Assembly: GCF_016785945.1 (NCBI RefSeq)
Contig: NZ_JAEMEF010000008.1
Span: 62,001-126,000 of the forward strand
Direction of reading: 5' to 3'
DNA from: Olleya sediminilitoris
GTDB taxonomy: Bacteria > Bacteroidota > Bacteroidia > Flavobacteriales > Flavobacteriaceae
Length of the DNA stretch: 64,000 bases
Shown: in pieces, positions 8,096 through 16,925 of the stretch
Position numbering within the stretch: the first letter of the stretch is position 1
Layout: every line of letters begins with the position of its first letter
The notes under the pieces: generated by a model
The model's input: only the letters and a program-made list of their open reading frames with translations
What the model was told of the DNA's origin: nothing
Database searches by the model: none
Program-made: the position numbers and the translations under genes

Positions 8096-10948
8096 ATGTC
8101 AGATAATAAACGTGTCTTTTTAGTCGATGCTTACGCTTTAATATTTAGAGGTTATTATGCCTTTATTAAAAATCCAAGAATAAACTCCAAAGGCGAAGAC
8201 ACCTCTGCCATAATGGGTTTTATGAACTCGTTATTAGATGTCATAAAACGAGAACGTCCTGATCATTTAGCAGTCTGTTTTGACAAAGGTGGAAGTGCAG
8301 ACCGAGTTGAAATGTTTGAAGCCTACAAAGCCAATCGTGACGAAACTCCTGAAGGCATCAAAACTGCTGTACCTTACATTATGGAGATTTTAAAAGCCAT
8401 GCACATTCCTATTATGGTCAAAGCAGGTTATGAAGCCGATGATGTTATTGGTACTTTGGCTAAACAAGCAGAAAAAGAAGGCTACCAAACCTTTATGGTA
8501 ACGCCTGATAAAGATTTTGCGCAATTAGTAAGCGATAACATTTTTATGTACAGACCTGTTTTTGGTGGTGGTTATGAAACTTGGGGAATCCCAGAAGTAC
8601 AGAAAAAATTTGAAGTTACAGATCCTTTACAAGTGATTGACTATTTAGGGATGATGGGAGATGCCAGCGATAATATTCCTGGATTACCAGGTGTTGGAGA
8701 AAAAACTGCTAAAAAATTCTTGGCAGCTTATGGTAGCATGGAAAACCTATTTGCCAATACACATGAGCTTAAAGGTAAAATGAAAGAAAAGATTGAAGCC
8801 AACCAAGAACTTGGTTTATTATCTAAAAAATTAGCCACAATCATGTTGGATGTTCCTGTCAGGTTTAATGCTAAAGATTTTGAGCTTGAACAACCAGATA
8901 TTCCTAAGGTTGTAGAGATTTTTCAAGAATTAGAATTTAGACGCTTAATAGATAATTTCACAAAAACATTTACCTCAGGTGCAGAAGCCACTTCTCTTGC
9001 CAATAAAGCTTCCGCAGAAAAAACGCCTAAAGTGACGCCAAAAGAAGCCGAAAGCGCTGGAGCTGGACAATTCAATTTATTTGGAGGCGACCCAAATTCT
9101 GCAACAGCAGCAACAGAAACTGATGCATTTGTTAGAAAAACTGCCGAAAACACCTCACATTTTTACCAAAGCATCGCTCCAGGAATGGCAACCAAACTAT
9201 TCATTAAAAATTTAATGAACCAAACTAGCGTGTGTTTTGATACCGAAACCACAGGTTTAAATCCATTAGTTGCGGAGTTGGTTGGGATTTCATTTTCATG
9301 GGAAGTTGGTAAAGGTTTTTACCTTCCGTTTCCTGAAGACAAAACCGAAGCGCAAGAGTTAATCGAAACGCTTAGACCTTTTTTTGAAAGTGAAACCATT
9401 CAGAAAATTGGACAGAATTTAAAATATGACATTAAGGTTTTAGCCAAGTACAACGTACAAGTTAAAGGTCCTTTATTTGATACCATGTTAGCGCATTATT
9501 TAATAAATCCAGACATGCGACACAATATGGATATTTTAGCCGAAACCTACTTAAATTATACACCAATTGCAATCACAGAATTGATTGGTAAAAAAGGAAA
9601 AAATCAATTGTCTATGCGTGATGTTCCGTTAGACAAACAAACCGAATATGCGGTTGAAGATGCAGATATTACCTTGCAACTTAAAGAACATTTTGAAAAA
9701 GAGTTAGGAGAAGCCAACACACAGAAGTTATTTACAGACATAGAAGTGCCATTACTACGTGTTTTAGCTGCTATGGAACTGGAAGGTATAAACCTGGACA
9801 AAGATTTTTTACAGTCTTTATCTGAAGATTTAAACAAAGATATTGATGCCTTAGTAACTAAAATTTACGAGGTTGCTGGAGAAGAATTTAATATTGCCTC
9901 ACCAAAACAGTTAGGTATTATTTTATTTGAAAAATTGAAGCTTGTCGATAAGCCTAAAAAGACCAAAACCGGACAATATAAAACAGGTGAAGATATTTTA
10001 TCTGCCTTAGCCAAAGACCACGAGATTATACGTAATATTTTAGAATATCGTGGACTTGCAAAATTAAAAAGCACGTATGTTGATGCTTTACCACTTCAAG
10101 TGGAAGAAGCTACTGGACGTGTACATACAGATTATATGCAAACCGTTGCTGCTACAGGACGTTTAAGTAGTAATAATCCTAACTTACAGAATATTCCGAT
10201 ACGTACAGAACGTGGACGTCAAGTCCGTAAAGCGTTTATCCCTCGTAATGAAGACTACACCTTACTGGCTGCCGATTATAGCCAGATAGAACTGCGTATT
10301 ATTGCGGCTTTAAGTAAAGAGGAAACCATGATTGAAGCCTTTAAAAATGGCGAAGATATTCACGCATCAACAGCCTCTAAAGTATTTGGTGTGCCAATTG
10401 AGGACGTTACCAGAGAACAACGTAGCAACGCTAAAACCGTAAACTTTGGTATTGTGTATGGTGTGTCTGCTTTTGGATTAAGTAACCAAACCGATTTATC
10501 GCGTGGTGAAGCCAAAGAACTTATTGACACCTATTACGAAACCTATCCAAAACTAAAAGCCTATATGAGCGAGCAAGTAGATTTTGCACGCGATAATGGC
10601 TACGTAAAAACCATCTTAGACAGACGTCGTTATTTAAAAGACATTAATTCTAGAAACGCTATGGTACGTAGTGCTGCCGAGCGTAATGCTGTAAATGCAC
10701 CAATACAAGGTAGTGCTGCAGATATTATTAAAATTGCCATGATTAATATTTATAACAAACTAGATGCTGGTAATTATAAAACCAAAATGCTACTGCAAGT
10801 GCATGATGAATTGGTTTTTGATGTTTACAAACCCGAACTTGAAGAAATGACCGCTTTAATTAAAACCGAAATGGAAAATGCCTTTGTTATGGATGTTCCG
10901 TTGGATGTGGAAGTAGATACTGGCTTGAATTGGTTGGAGGCGCATTAG
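8096..10948 (+). CDS. polA: DNA polymerase I
   Basis: Cytoplasmic replication and repair polymerase that processes Okazaki fragments and fills gaps. Its 950 residues have the full three-domain layout. The 5'-3' nuclease (about 1-300) has DAYALIFRGYYAF, YEADDVIGTLA and GLPGVGEKTAKK. The 3'-5' exonuclease (about 360-545) keeps its catalytic acids in FDTETTGLNP (D about 382) and VEDADITLQL, so proofreading is probably active. The polymerase domain (about 570-950) has motif A DYSQIELRI, motif B RSNAKTVNFGIVYG and motif C QVHDELVFDV. A low-complexity linker (about 295-345, rich in Ala, Glu, Thr) joins the nuclease to the rest. It is monocistronic: the following genes belong to a restriction island. 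Confidence 0.98.
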   Translation: MSDNKRVFLVDAYALIFRGYYAFIKNPRINSKGEDTSAIMGFMNSLLDVIKRERPDHLAVCFDKGGSADRVEMFEAYKANRDETPEGIKTAVPYIMEILKAMHIPIMVKAGYEADDVIGTLAKQAEKEGYQTFMVTPDKDFAQLVSDNIFMYRPVFGGGYETWGIPEVQKKFEVTDPLQVIDYLGMMGDASDNIPGLPGVGEKTAKKFLAAYGSMENLFANTHELKGKMKEKIEANQELGLLSKKLATIMLDVPVRFNAKDFELEQPDIPKVVEIFQELEFRRLIDNFTKTFTSGAEATSLANKASAEKTPKVTPKEAESAGAGQFNLFGGDPNSATAATETDAFVRKTAENTSHFYQSIAPGMATKLFIKNLMNQTSVCFDTETTGLNPLVAELVGISFSWEVGKGFYLPFPEDKTEAQELIETLRPFFESETIQKIGQNLKYDIKVLAKYNVQVKGPLFDTMLAHYLINPDMRHNMDILAETYLNYTPIAITELIGKKGKNQLSMRDVPLDKQTEYAVEDADITLQLKEHFEKELGEANTQKLFTDIEVPLLRVLAAMELEGINLDKDFLQSLSEDLNKDIDALVTKIYEVAGEEFNIASPKQLGIILFEKLKLVDKPKKTKTGQYKTGEDILSALAKDHEIIRNILEYRGLAKLKSTYVDALPLQVEEATGRVHTDYMQTVAATGRLSSNNPNLQNIPIRTERGRQVRKAFIPRNEDYTLLAADYSQIELRIIAALSKEETMIEAFKNGEDIHASTASKVFGVPIEDVTREQRSNAKTVNFGIVYGVSAFGLSNQTDLSRGEAKELIDTYYETYPKLKAYMSEQVDFARDNGYVKTILDRRRYLKDINSRNAMVRSAAERNAVNAPIQGSAADIIKIAMINIYNKLDAGNYKTKMLLQVHDELVFDVYKPELEEMTALIKTEMENAFVMDVPLDVEVDTGLNWLEAH

Positions 10949-10963
10949 TCTAAATTAAGTTAG

Positions 10964-10971
10964 TATTTTTG
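10964..10971 (+). promoter_or_regulatory. Candidate -7 box for the restriction-modification operon
   Basis: TATTTTTG fits TAnnTTTG, 86 nt before the first methyltransferase ATG. No good -33 TTG lies at the expected distance, so confidence is low. Confidence 0.3.
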
Positions 10972-11029
10972 CATTCACCAAATACAGACAACAACTTAAA
11001 AAATTGATTATTTAGCAAACTAATAATTA

Positions 11030-11045
11030 TTATGCAAAAGCATAA
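11030..11045. promoter_or_regulatory. Palindrome just upstream of the first methyltransferase
   Basis: TTATGC-AAAA-GCATAA is a perfect 6-bp dyad ending 12 nt before the ATG at 11058. No separate controller gene is seen in the operon, so this could be an operator for autoregulation (the methyltransferase has about 55 residues before its first motif), or a leader hairpin. Confidence 0.35.
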
Positions 11046-11057
11046 AATACTAAATTA

Positions 11058-12260
11058 ATGATAAAATATAAATTAGATAAAAGTACACTTTCTTACCTAG
11101 AAGAACCTCAATTGAAACTTTTTGAAAGTGAATTTGACAAGGTTACTAAAAACAATATAAATATTGAATATAACCATAAAAGTTACAAAGTAAATAATAT
11201 AGAGGTTGAGGATAATAATAAAGTGAATTCAATTTGTTTTTTTTCAGGTGCTGGTGGTCTTGACATAGGTTCTCAATTGGCAGGTGCGAAAGTCATATCT
11301 AGTATGGATTTTGATAAAGATAGTGTTGCGACCTTAAAAAGCAATAAATATTTTAACCATACGGCACATTTTCACAAGGATATAAAAGAAATGAAGTCTT
11401 CTGATTATGACGAAATCCTAAAGAAGAACAAGCCCAAAAAGTTAATCTTATTAGGAGGACCACCCTGTCAACCATTTTCAAAGGCAGGTTATTGGAAAAA
11501 AAACGAGAATAGACTTGGAAGTGATGACCCAAGAAATATGATTGGTCAATACTTAAGAATGATTGAAGAAGTGAATCCAGATGGTTTTGTTTTAGAGAAT
11601 GTTGAAAGTTTATTGCATCCTAAAAATGTAGAAGCTGTTCAAAAACTTGAAGAAGCAATTGAAAACTTAGGTTATAATCATATAAAATATAGAGCTAATT
11701 CTGCTGATTTCGGAGTGCCTCAAAAAAGAAAAAGAGTTTTTTTTATTGCTTCTAAAAAAGAAATTAAAGGTGAACCTATTAAAACTCACGGAACAGCAAA
11801 AGAAATTGCATTAAATAAGAAGTTACTTCCATATGAGCGAGTAATAGATTGGATTGGAAAATATGATTCATTTAAATATTCAGATGATTATGATTCAACA
11901 GAAGGTAAATACTTTGAAGATTTACAAGCAGTCCCTCCAGGTCAAAACTATATAGCACTAACTGAAAAAAGAGGTTATCCTAACCCTAAATTTATTGCTC
12001 AAAAAAGATATTGGTCATTTTTATTAAAACTTCATCCTAATCTTCCTTCTTGGACAATTATATCATCTCCTGGACATTGGGAAGGACCTTTCCATTGGAC
12101 TGGTAGAAGGCTACGTCTTAAAGAATTAGCAGGTATTCAAACATTTCCAGAAGATTATAATTTTGTGGGGTCCAGAAGGTCTATTCAAAAACAAATAGGA
12201 AATGCAGTACCTCCATTAATGGGTAAAGCTATTGTAGAATTTTTAATTAAAAACTTATAA
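11058..12260 (+). CDS. DNA cytosine-5 methyltransferase 1 of a LlaJI-type R-M system
   Basis: Modification enzyme of 400 residues. C5-methyltransferase motifs appear in order: I FFSGAGGLDIG (61-71, AdoMet binding), IV GGPPCQPFSKAG with nucleophile Cys137, VI ENV (180-182), VIII QKRKRVFFIA (222-231), and X QIGNAVPPLMG near the C-terminus. The target-recognition part between VIII and X is about 130 residues. An N-terminal extension of some 55 residues precedes motif I. It is the first gene of a four-gene operon, and its stop overlaps the next start by 1 nt (TAATG). Paired C5 enzymes normally each modify one strand of an asymmetric site. The site itself cannot be read from sequence. Confidence 0.92.
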   Translation: MIKYKLDKSTLSYLEEPQLKLFESEFDKVTKNNINIEYNHKSYKVNNIEVEDNNKVNSICFFSGAGGLDIGSQLAGAKVISSMDFDKDSVATLKSNKYFNHTAHFHKDIKEMKSSDYDEILKKNKPKKLILLGGPPCQPFSKAGYWKKNENRLGSDDPRNMIGQYLRMIEEVNPDGFVLENVESLLHPKNVEAVQKLEEAIENLGYNHIKYRANSADFGVPQKRKRVFFIASKKEIKGEPIKTHGTAKEIALNKKLLPYERVIDWIGKYDSFKYSDDYDSTEGKYFEDLQAVPPGQNYIALTEKRGYPNPKFIAQKRYWSFLLKLHPNLPSWTIISSPGHWEGPFHWTGRRLRLKELAGIQTFPEDYNFVGSRRSIQKQIGNAVPPLMGKAIVEFLIKNL

Positions 12261-13282
12261 TGAGTAATATTATTAGTTTATACTCTGGTTGTGGTGGTTT
12301 AGATTTAGGCTTTAAAAAAGCTGGGTTCAAAACTATTCTAGCGACAGATGTGTGGGATAAAGGTTGTGAAACACTATTACATAATAAAATTTCAGATATT
12401 GTAATTAATGACGATATCAGAAACATTGATTTCAAAAAATATAAAAATAAAGTTACTGGTGTAATTGGTGGACCTCCTTGTCCACCCTATAGTCAAGCAA
12501 GACATTATCTTCAAAACAAAAAGAAAGGATTTGATGATGAAAAAGCTGGTTTTGCTGTACCAGAATACTTTAGAGTTATTGAAGAAGTCAATCCAAAGTT
12601 TTTTCTTTTTGAGAATGTAGATGGTTTTATGTATAAGACCCATACAGAAGCATTAGACTTTCTTGAAAAGAAATCAAATGAATTAGGATATAACATAAAT
12701 TATAAAGTAATAAATTCTGCTAATTACGGAGTTCCTCAAACAAGAAAAAGATTTATTTGTATAGGAATAAAAAAAGAATTTCAACAATTTGAATTCCCTA
12801 AAGAAACACATATTGACCCTAAAAAAAATAATGGTGATTACTTAAATTGGACAACTTGTGGTGAGGTACTTAAAGAATTTGACAATATTACTGAAGAAGA
12901 AAAAAATCAAAAACCTGGTTCTAAACATCATCATTTAATAAAAGATATTCCTCCAGGCAGTAATTATCTTTTTTATACAGAGAAGAAAGGACATCCTAAC
13001 CCTTTATTTAAATGGAAATCTAGATATTGGACATTCTTACTAAAACTTACTCCAGAAAGACCATCTTGGACAATTCAAGCAAGCTTTTCTAACAACCAAG
13101 GCCCTTTTCATTGGCAAAATCGTTTTCTAAGAATTGAAGAAATTAAAAGAATTCAAACAATAGATGATGATTATGAGGTTTTAGGTACTTTTAAAGAACA
13201 ATGGAGACAAATTGGTAATGCAGTACCAACCCAATTAGCATTTATATTAGCAAATAAAATTAGACAAGATTATGCGAAATGA
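12260..13282 (+). CDS. DNA cytosine-5 methyltransferase 2 of a LlaJI-type R-M system
   Basis: A second C5 methyltransferase of 340 residues. Motif I is LYSGCGGLDLGF (7-18). Motif IV is GGPPCPPYSQAR with nucleophile Cys74; Pro stands where most family members have Gln. Then follow ENV, motif VIII QTRKRFICIG and motif X QIGNAVPTQLA. It is homologous to the first enzyme over its whole length: both share NYxxPPG/ENxxxTEKxG-like segments before SRYWTFLLKL or KRYWSFLLKL, and PSWTI. The two probably arose by duplication followed by divergence in specificity. Translation is coupled to the upstream gene by TAATG, and the McrB-like gene starts 11 nt before its stop. Confidence 0.92.
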   Translation: MSNIISLYSGCGGLDLGFKKAGFKTILATDVWDKGCETLLHNKISDIVINDDIRNIDFKKYKNKVTGVIGGPPCPPYSQARHYLQNKKKGFDDEKAGFAVPEYFRVIEEVNPKFFLFENVDGFMYKTHTEALDFLEKKSNELGYNINYKVINSANYGVPQTRKRFICIGIKKEFQQFEFPKETHIDPKKNNGDYLNWTTCGEVLKEFDNITEEEKNQKPGSKHHHLIKDIPPGSNYLFYTEKKGHPNPLFKWKSRYWTFLLKLTPERPSWTIQASFSNNQGPFHWQNRFLRIEEIKRIQTIDDDYEVLGTFKEQWRQIGNAVPTQLAFILANKIRQDYAK

Positions 13283-14789
13283 ATTAAATACTTCAGGAGA
13301 AATAGTACAATATACAGGTACGACTAATTTTATCGCAAATACAAATGCTGTTATTATTGAGTTGTTTTCTCAGGGTGTATATACTTGCTCTATTACAAAT
13401 CAAGATGGTTCAGTTTATACATTAGAAATTACTAATTCTGTGACAAATGTGGTAGAGACAATAACCGTTTATTATGGAAATATTAGAAACGAAAGTCGCA
13501 ATCCTTCAGAGAAAAAAATTCAATTAAATGGTAAGGACCCAAGAAATTCTGCTACAACATCAATTATATTAGGTATTTATTGTTTTGACACTAGTGATGA
13601 CTTATCGGATTTAATTTGCTGTGGTTGGAACATAGACGACACTGTGAATTATCCTTCTAACCCAAGTATTAGAGGAATTAATATAGAAATGTTTCAAGAA
13701 GCTAAATTTAACGGATTCATAAGAAAAAACTATCGTAATAATTTAGTCTGTGTCTTTAGACCAGAGTTCATTTTTTATTATTTAAACGGTAAAGATGAAC
13801 ACCATTTTGGTATTGATAATTCGCTTGAATCAGAAGATAATGTCGATATTATAAACAAAATCTATTATGGAGCACCAGGAACAGGTAAATCACATAAGGT
13901 TAACGAGCTTTTAAAAGGCAAAGAAGAAAGAACTGAAAGAGTAACTTTTCATCCAGAATATGATTACGCATCATTTATTGGTGGTTTTAAACCAATTACA
14001 GAAGTAGATGCTGAATCTGGAAAAGAAGAAATTAAATACAAATTTGTACCTCAAACTTTTACAAATATTTATGTAGATGCTTGGAACGACAAAGACCATC
14101 AATATTATTTAGTAATTGAGGAAATTAATAGAGGTAATTGTGCGGAAATTTTTGGCGATATATTTCAATTATTGGATAGAAACTCTGACTATAGTATTAC
14201 GCCATCTAATGAATTAAAACAATATTTAGTTAAAGAACTTACCTCTTTTGATGGAATAAAAGGTATTGAAAACGGCAAAATGAAATTACCCCCAAATCTT
14301 AATATTTTAGCAACAATGAACACTTCTGACCAATCCCTATTCCCAATGGATAGTGCATTTAAAAGAAGGTGGAATTGGGAATATATTCCTATAAATTATA
14401 AGCCAACCTATATTGATGCAAATGGAGAAGAAAAAGAAAATGAATCTTCAATGTACAAAGTTAATATACCAGATTCAGAATCATTCTCTTGGCTTGGTTT
14501 CATTAAAAAAGTTAACAATAATTACATAAAGCCAAATCCAAATTTAGGAATGGATAAATGTATTGGAAATTACTTCATAAAAGCTAAAGACAATAGCATT
14601 ACACTTGAAGAGTTTATTAATAAAGCTATTTTCTATTTATGGAATGATGTTTTCAAAGATGAAGACGACCATATATTTGAAGAAAACACTTTTTATGAAG
14701 ACTTCTTCCCTATTGCAACAAAAGGAAAAGAAAAAGTATTAAAAATACTTGAAAAGATTGGTTTAGATAAACCTGAAAATGAAGATTAG
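13272..14789 (+). CDS. LlaJI R1-like McrB-type AAA+ NTPase subunit of restriction enzyme
   Basis: Motor and recognition subunit, 505 residues. The C-terminal AAA+ module has Walker A GAPGTGKS (200-207), Walker B YYLVIEEINRGN (278-289) and the McrB-type nucleotide element ATMNTSDQS (347-355; the MNTxDxS signature linked to GTP use), followed by FKRRWNWEYIP. The N-terminal 190 residues are beta-rich and unlike the AAA part. In the characterised LlaJI R1 protein of Helicobacter this region is a site-specific DNA-binding domain, so the same role is likely here. It starts inside the end of methyltransferase 2 (11-nt overlap) and abuts the nuclease gene with no gap. It should assemble as a ring and translocate DNA using GTP. 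Confidence 0.85.
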   Translation: MRNELNTSGEIVQYTGTTNFIANTNAVIIELFSQGVYTCSITNQDGSVYTLEITNSVTNVVETITVYYGNIRNESRNPSEKKIQLNGKDPRNSATTSIILGIYCFDTSDDLSDLICCGWNIDDTVNYPSNPSIRGINIEMFQEAKFNGFIRKNYRNNLVCVFRPEFIFYYLNGKDEHHFGIDNSLESEDNVDIINKIYYGAPGTGKSHKVNELLKGKEERTERVTFHPEYDYASFIGGFKPITEVDAESGKEEIKYKFVPQTFTNIYVDAWNDKDHQYYLVIEEINRGNCAEIFGDIFQLLDRNSDYSITPSNELKQYLVKELTSFDGIKGIENGKMKLPPNLNILATMNTSDQSLFPMDSAFKRRWNWEYIPINYKPTYIDANGEEKENESSMYKVNIPDSESFSWLGFIKKVNNNYIKPNPNLGMDKCIGNYFIKAKDNSITLEEFINKAIFYLWNDVFKDEDDHIFEENTFYEDFFPIATKGKEKVLKILEKIGLDKPENED

Positions 14790-16478
14790 ATGAAAATTCT
14801 AATAGAAGGAGCATATTATCCAATTTCAACTCTTCAAAATATTTTTGATGATCCAAAATTTTATACTCAAAATAATTTAGAAGGAAAAATTATATCTGTT
14901 GGATATTATCATTCATTTGAAAAAAATGAACTGATTTATATGTTGCCAAAAGTTTTTATGATTGATGATGATAATTCTGTTTTTGGTAAAACCAAAAACG
15001 AATTATTGGATTTAGATTATATAAAAAACATTAAACACGATTTACATTACAATTGGATTCGGCAATCATCTTTATATTTTTATAATAGCCTTTTAGAATA
15101 TAGAAAGAGAATTACAGATTCACAAATAGTTAATAAAACAGAGCGTTTTGAGCTAAACACAAATCTTGGAGACCAAGAGTACTCTTATCTTGATTTACTT
15201 TTGTCATTTGTAAATTTTTACAAAAAAAATAAGAACCATATTCTATATAAACATATGGAGTATAATTCAAATCAGGCAAAAAAACCTAAATGGGAAAAAA
15301 CCATTAGAAAGTCTTTACCTATTTTTACTTCCAACAATTCACCTGTTTATGTTTCAATTAGAAACAAAAAGAAAAATATAAATAAAGAAGAAGAATTATT
15401 AACCTATTTTTTTTCTATTTTAAAAAACTTCAACAAAGACCATAATCTTAATTTAAGGATAGATAAATCTTATAAAATAATAAAAGGTGATTCATTTAAA
15501 AGGCTTCAAACAAATGGGTTATCTAAACTTAGAAAAATAAAGTATCGTTATTTTAATGATACTTTAAAAAGAATGTATGCATTATGTGAGATTTACTTTT
15601 CTCAAACAGACAAAAGCAGCTCTAAAAGAAAACGAGAAGATTTTATATCTGTCAATAACTACAATTTAGTTTTTGAAGATATGATTGATAAATTATTTTC
15701 TGATGACTTAAATAATACACAAGTAAATGATGTTTCACTTAAAGACTTAAAAAAGAATGATGATGGTAAAATCATTGACCATATTTATGATTACCAATCT
15801 TTAATTGACACGAGTAATATCTTTTATATTGGTGACTCAAAATATTACAAATCAAACAGTGAAGCTGGAAAATTATCAAAGTATAAACAATTCACTTATG
15901 CAAAAAACATTATTCAATTCAATATTGATTTACTAAACAAAGACAAAAAGAAAGCATATAAAAAAGGCATTAATTACAGAGATAAATTAACGGAAGGCTA
16001 TAATATTACACCAAATTTTTTCATTTATGGCTATATTGAAAACAAAGAGAATTTTGATGACCATTTAATAACTCTAAAAAGTAAATTACCCGTTAAATCA
16101 TTTCATTATAAAGAGAGACTATTTGATAGAGATACTTTATTTGTTCATAGTTACAAAATCAATTTCTTATATGTTTTAAAAGCCTATACTAACTTCAATT
16201 CATTAAAAACTCAAGATTTTAGAAGTGAAGTAAAAAGTGATTTTAGAAATAATTTCATTGAGTTTTTTAATAATCCTAAAAACTGTGAATTTGAATTCTA
16301 TAAATGTAAATTAAAAACATACGAATCAATTATTACTGATAATTTCAAGATTTTAAATGGTAAATGCTATATAACAAACAAAGAAGAACTAATACTTGCT
16401 AAGTATACAGGAAAAACAATTGAAGAACCAATAAAAAAAACTATTTTAGACCAATTTAAACTAATAAATCTAAAATAA
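14790..16478 (+). CDS. LlaJI R2-like (McrC-related) PD-(D/E)XK restriction subunit
   Basis: Nuclease partner of the McrB-like subunit, 562 residues. A candidate PD-(D/E)XK core is seen: Glu296 in NLVFEDMIDKLF, Asp330 in IIDHIYDYQ, and Asp349-x-Lys351 in FYIGDSKYYK, followed by a helix KLSKYKQFTYAKN. This matches the LlaJI restriction endonuclease family more than classical McrC. The N-terminal half is Lys/Asn/Tyr-rich and probably binds the NTPase ring. The ATG directly follows the stop of R1. The gene is visibly A-rich compared with polA, consistent with acquisition by transfer. Cleavage should need both R subunits plus GTP. Confidence 0.78.
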   Translation: MKILIEGAYYPISTLQNIFDDPKFYTQNNLEGKIISVGYYHSFEKNELIYMLPKVFMIDDDNSVFGKTKNELLDLDYIKNIKHDLHYNWIRQSSLYFYNSLLEYRKRITDSQIVNKTERFELNTNLGDQEYSYLDLLLSFVNFYKKNKNHILYKHMEYNSNQAKKPKWEKTIRKSLPIFTSNNSPVYVSIRNKKKNINKEEELLTYFFSILKNFNKDHNLNLRIDKSYKIIKGDSFKRLQTNGLSKLRKIKYRYFNDTLKRMYALCEIYFSQTDKSSSKRKREDFISVNNYNLVFEDMIDKLFSDDLNNTQVNDVSLKDLKKNDDGKIIDHIYDYQSLIDTSNIFYIGDSKYYKSNSEAGKLSKYKQFTYAKNIIQFNIDLLNKDKKKAYKKGINYRDKLTEGYNITPNFFIYGYIENKENFDDHLITLKSKLPVKSFHYKERLFDRDTLFVHSYKINFLYVLKAYTNFNSLKTQDFRSEVKSDFRNNFIEFFNNPKNCEFEFYKCKLKTYESIITDNFKILNGKCYITNKEELILAKYTGKTIEEPIKKTILDQFKLINLK

Positions 16479-16491
16479 TAAATCTCAAAAA

Positions 16492-16728
16492 TCACACCTC
16501 TAAAATCTGTCTACTCATAATCTCAATAGCAATTTCTTTATCCAAAATAACACCAACTTCACTTAAAGATTCATCATCTCTATAAATTCCATTTTTATCA
16601 TTCCAACACAACCAATCTATTAACTCTAAGCGAGACCAACTAGTCAATTCAACTAAAAGTTCTTCTTTGTCCAATTCCATAATTTTGTAATATGGATGTC
16701 TTAGTTTATCTCTTTCAATAAAATTCAT
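16492..16728 (-). CDS. Small hypothetical protein, 78 residues
   Basis: A convergent small gene right after the restriction operon. It is an acidic, predicted helical protein with no signal peptide or membrane segment. Recognisable features are a run of charged residues (MELDKEELLVELTSWSRLE) and WLCWNDKNGIYRDDES. The family is not recognised. Only 13 nt separate its stop from the end of the nuclease subunit, and an ordinary chromosomal gene (TspO-like) follows, so it may belong to the island or mark its border. It could be an unrelated housekeeping hypothetical. Confidence 0.6.
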   Translation of the reverse strand: MNFIERDKLRHPYYKIMELDKEELLVELTSWSRLELIDWLCWNDKNGIYRDDESLSEVGVILDKEIAIEIMSRQILEV

Positions 16729-16925
16729 GAAATCATATATTTAGCTACTTAAATATATGAAAAATCAAGATTAAAACCTATTAAAAACAATACTTTACTC
16801 TATATATTTACAACATAAAAATCAACCATTACGGTTCTAAACCAATGAGTATTAATTGAGAATTAAATGAACCTATGCCAAATTATTTATGGAAAGATGC
16901 AGCAAAACTTTCTATTGGTTAAGCT

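Noticed and set aside
11058-16478. Classical McrBC (type IV) restriction of methylated DNA
   Set aside because: The two cognate methyltransferases and the LlaJI-like nuclease subunit indicate a modification-protected system rather than a modification-dependent one.
16860-16921. Short frame MPNYLWKDAAKLSIG before the TspO-like gene end
   Set aside because: It is only 15 codons, without an identifiable parent gene; it may be a gene remnant, but nothing supports this.
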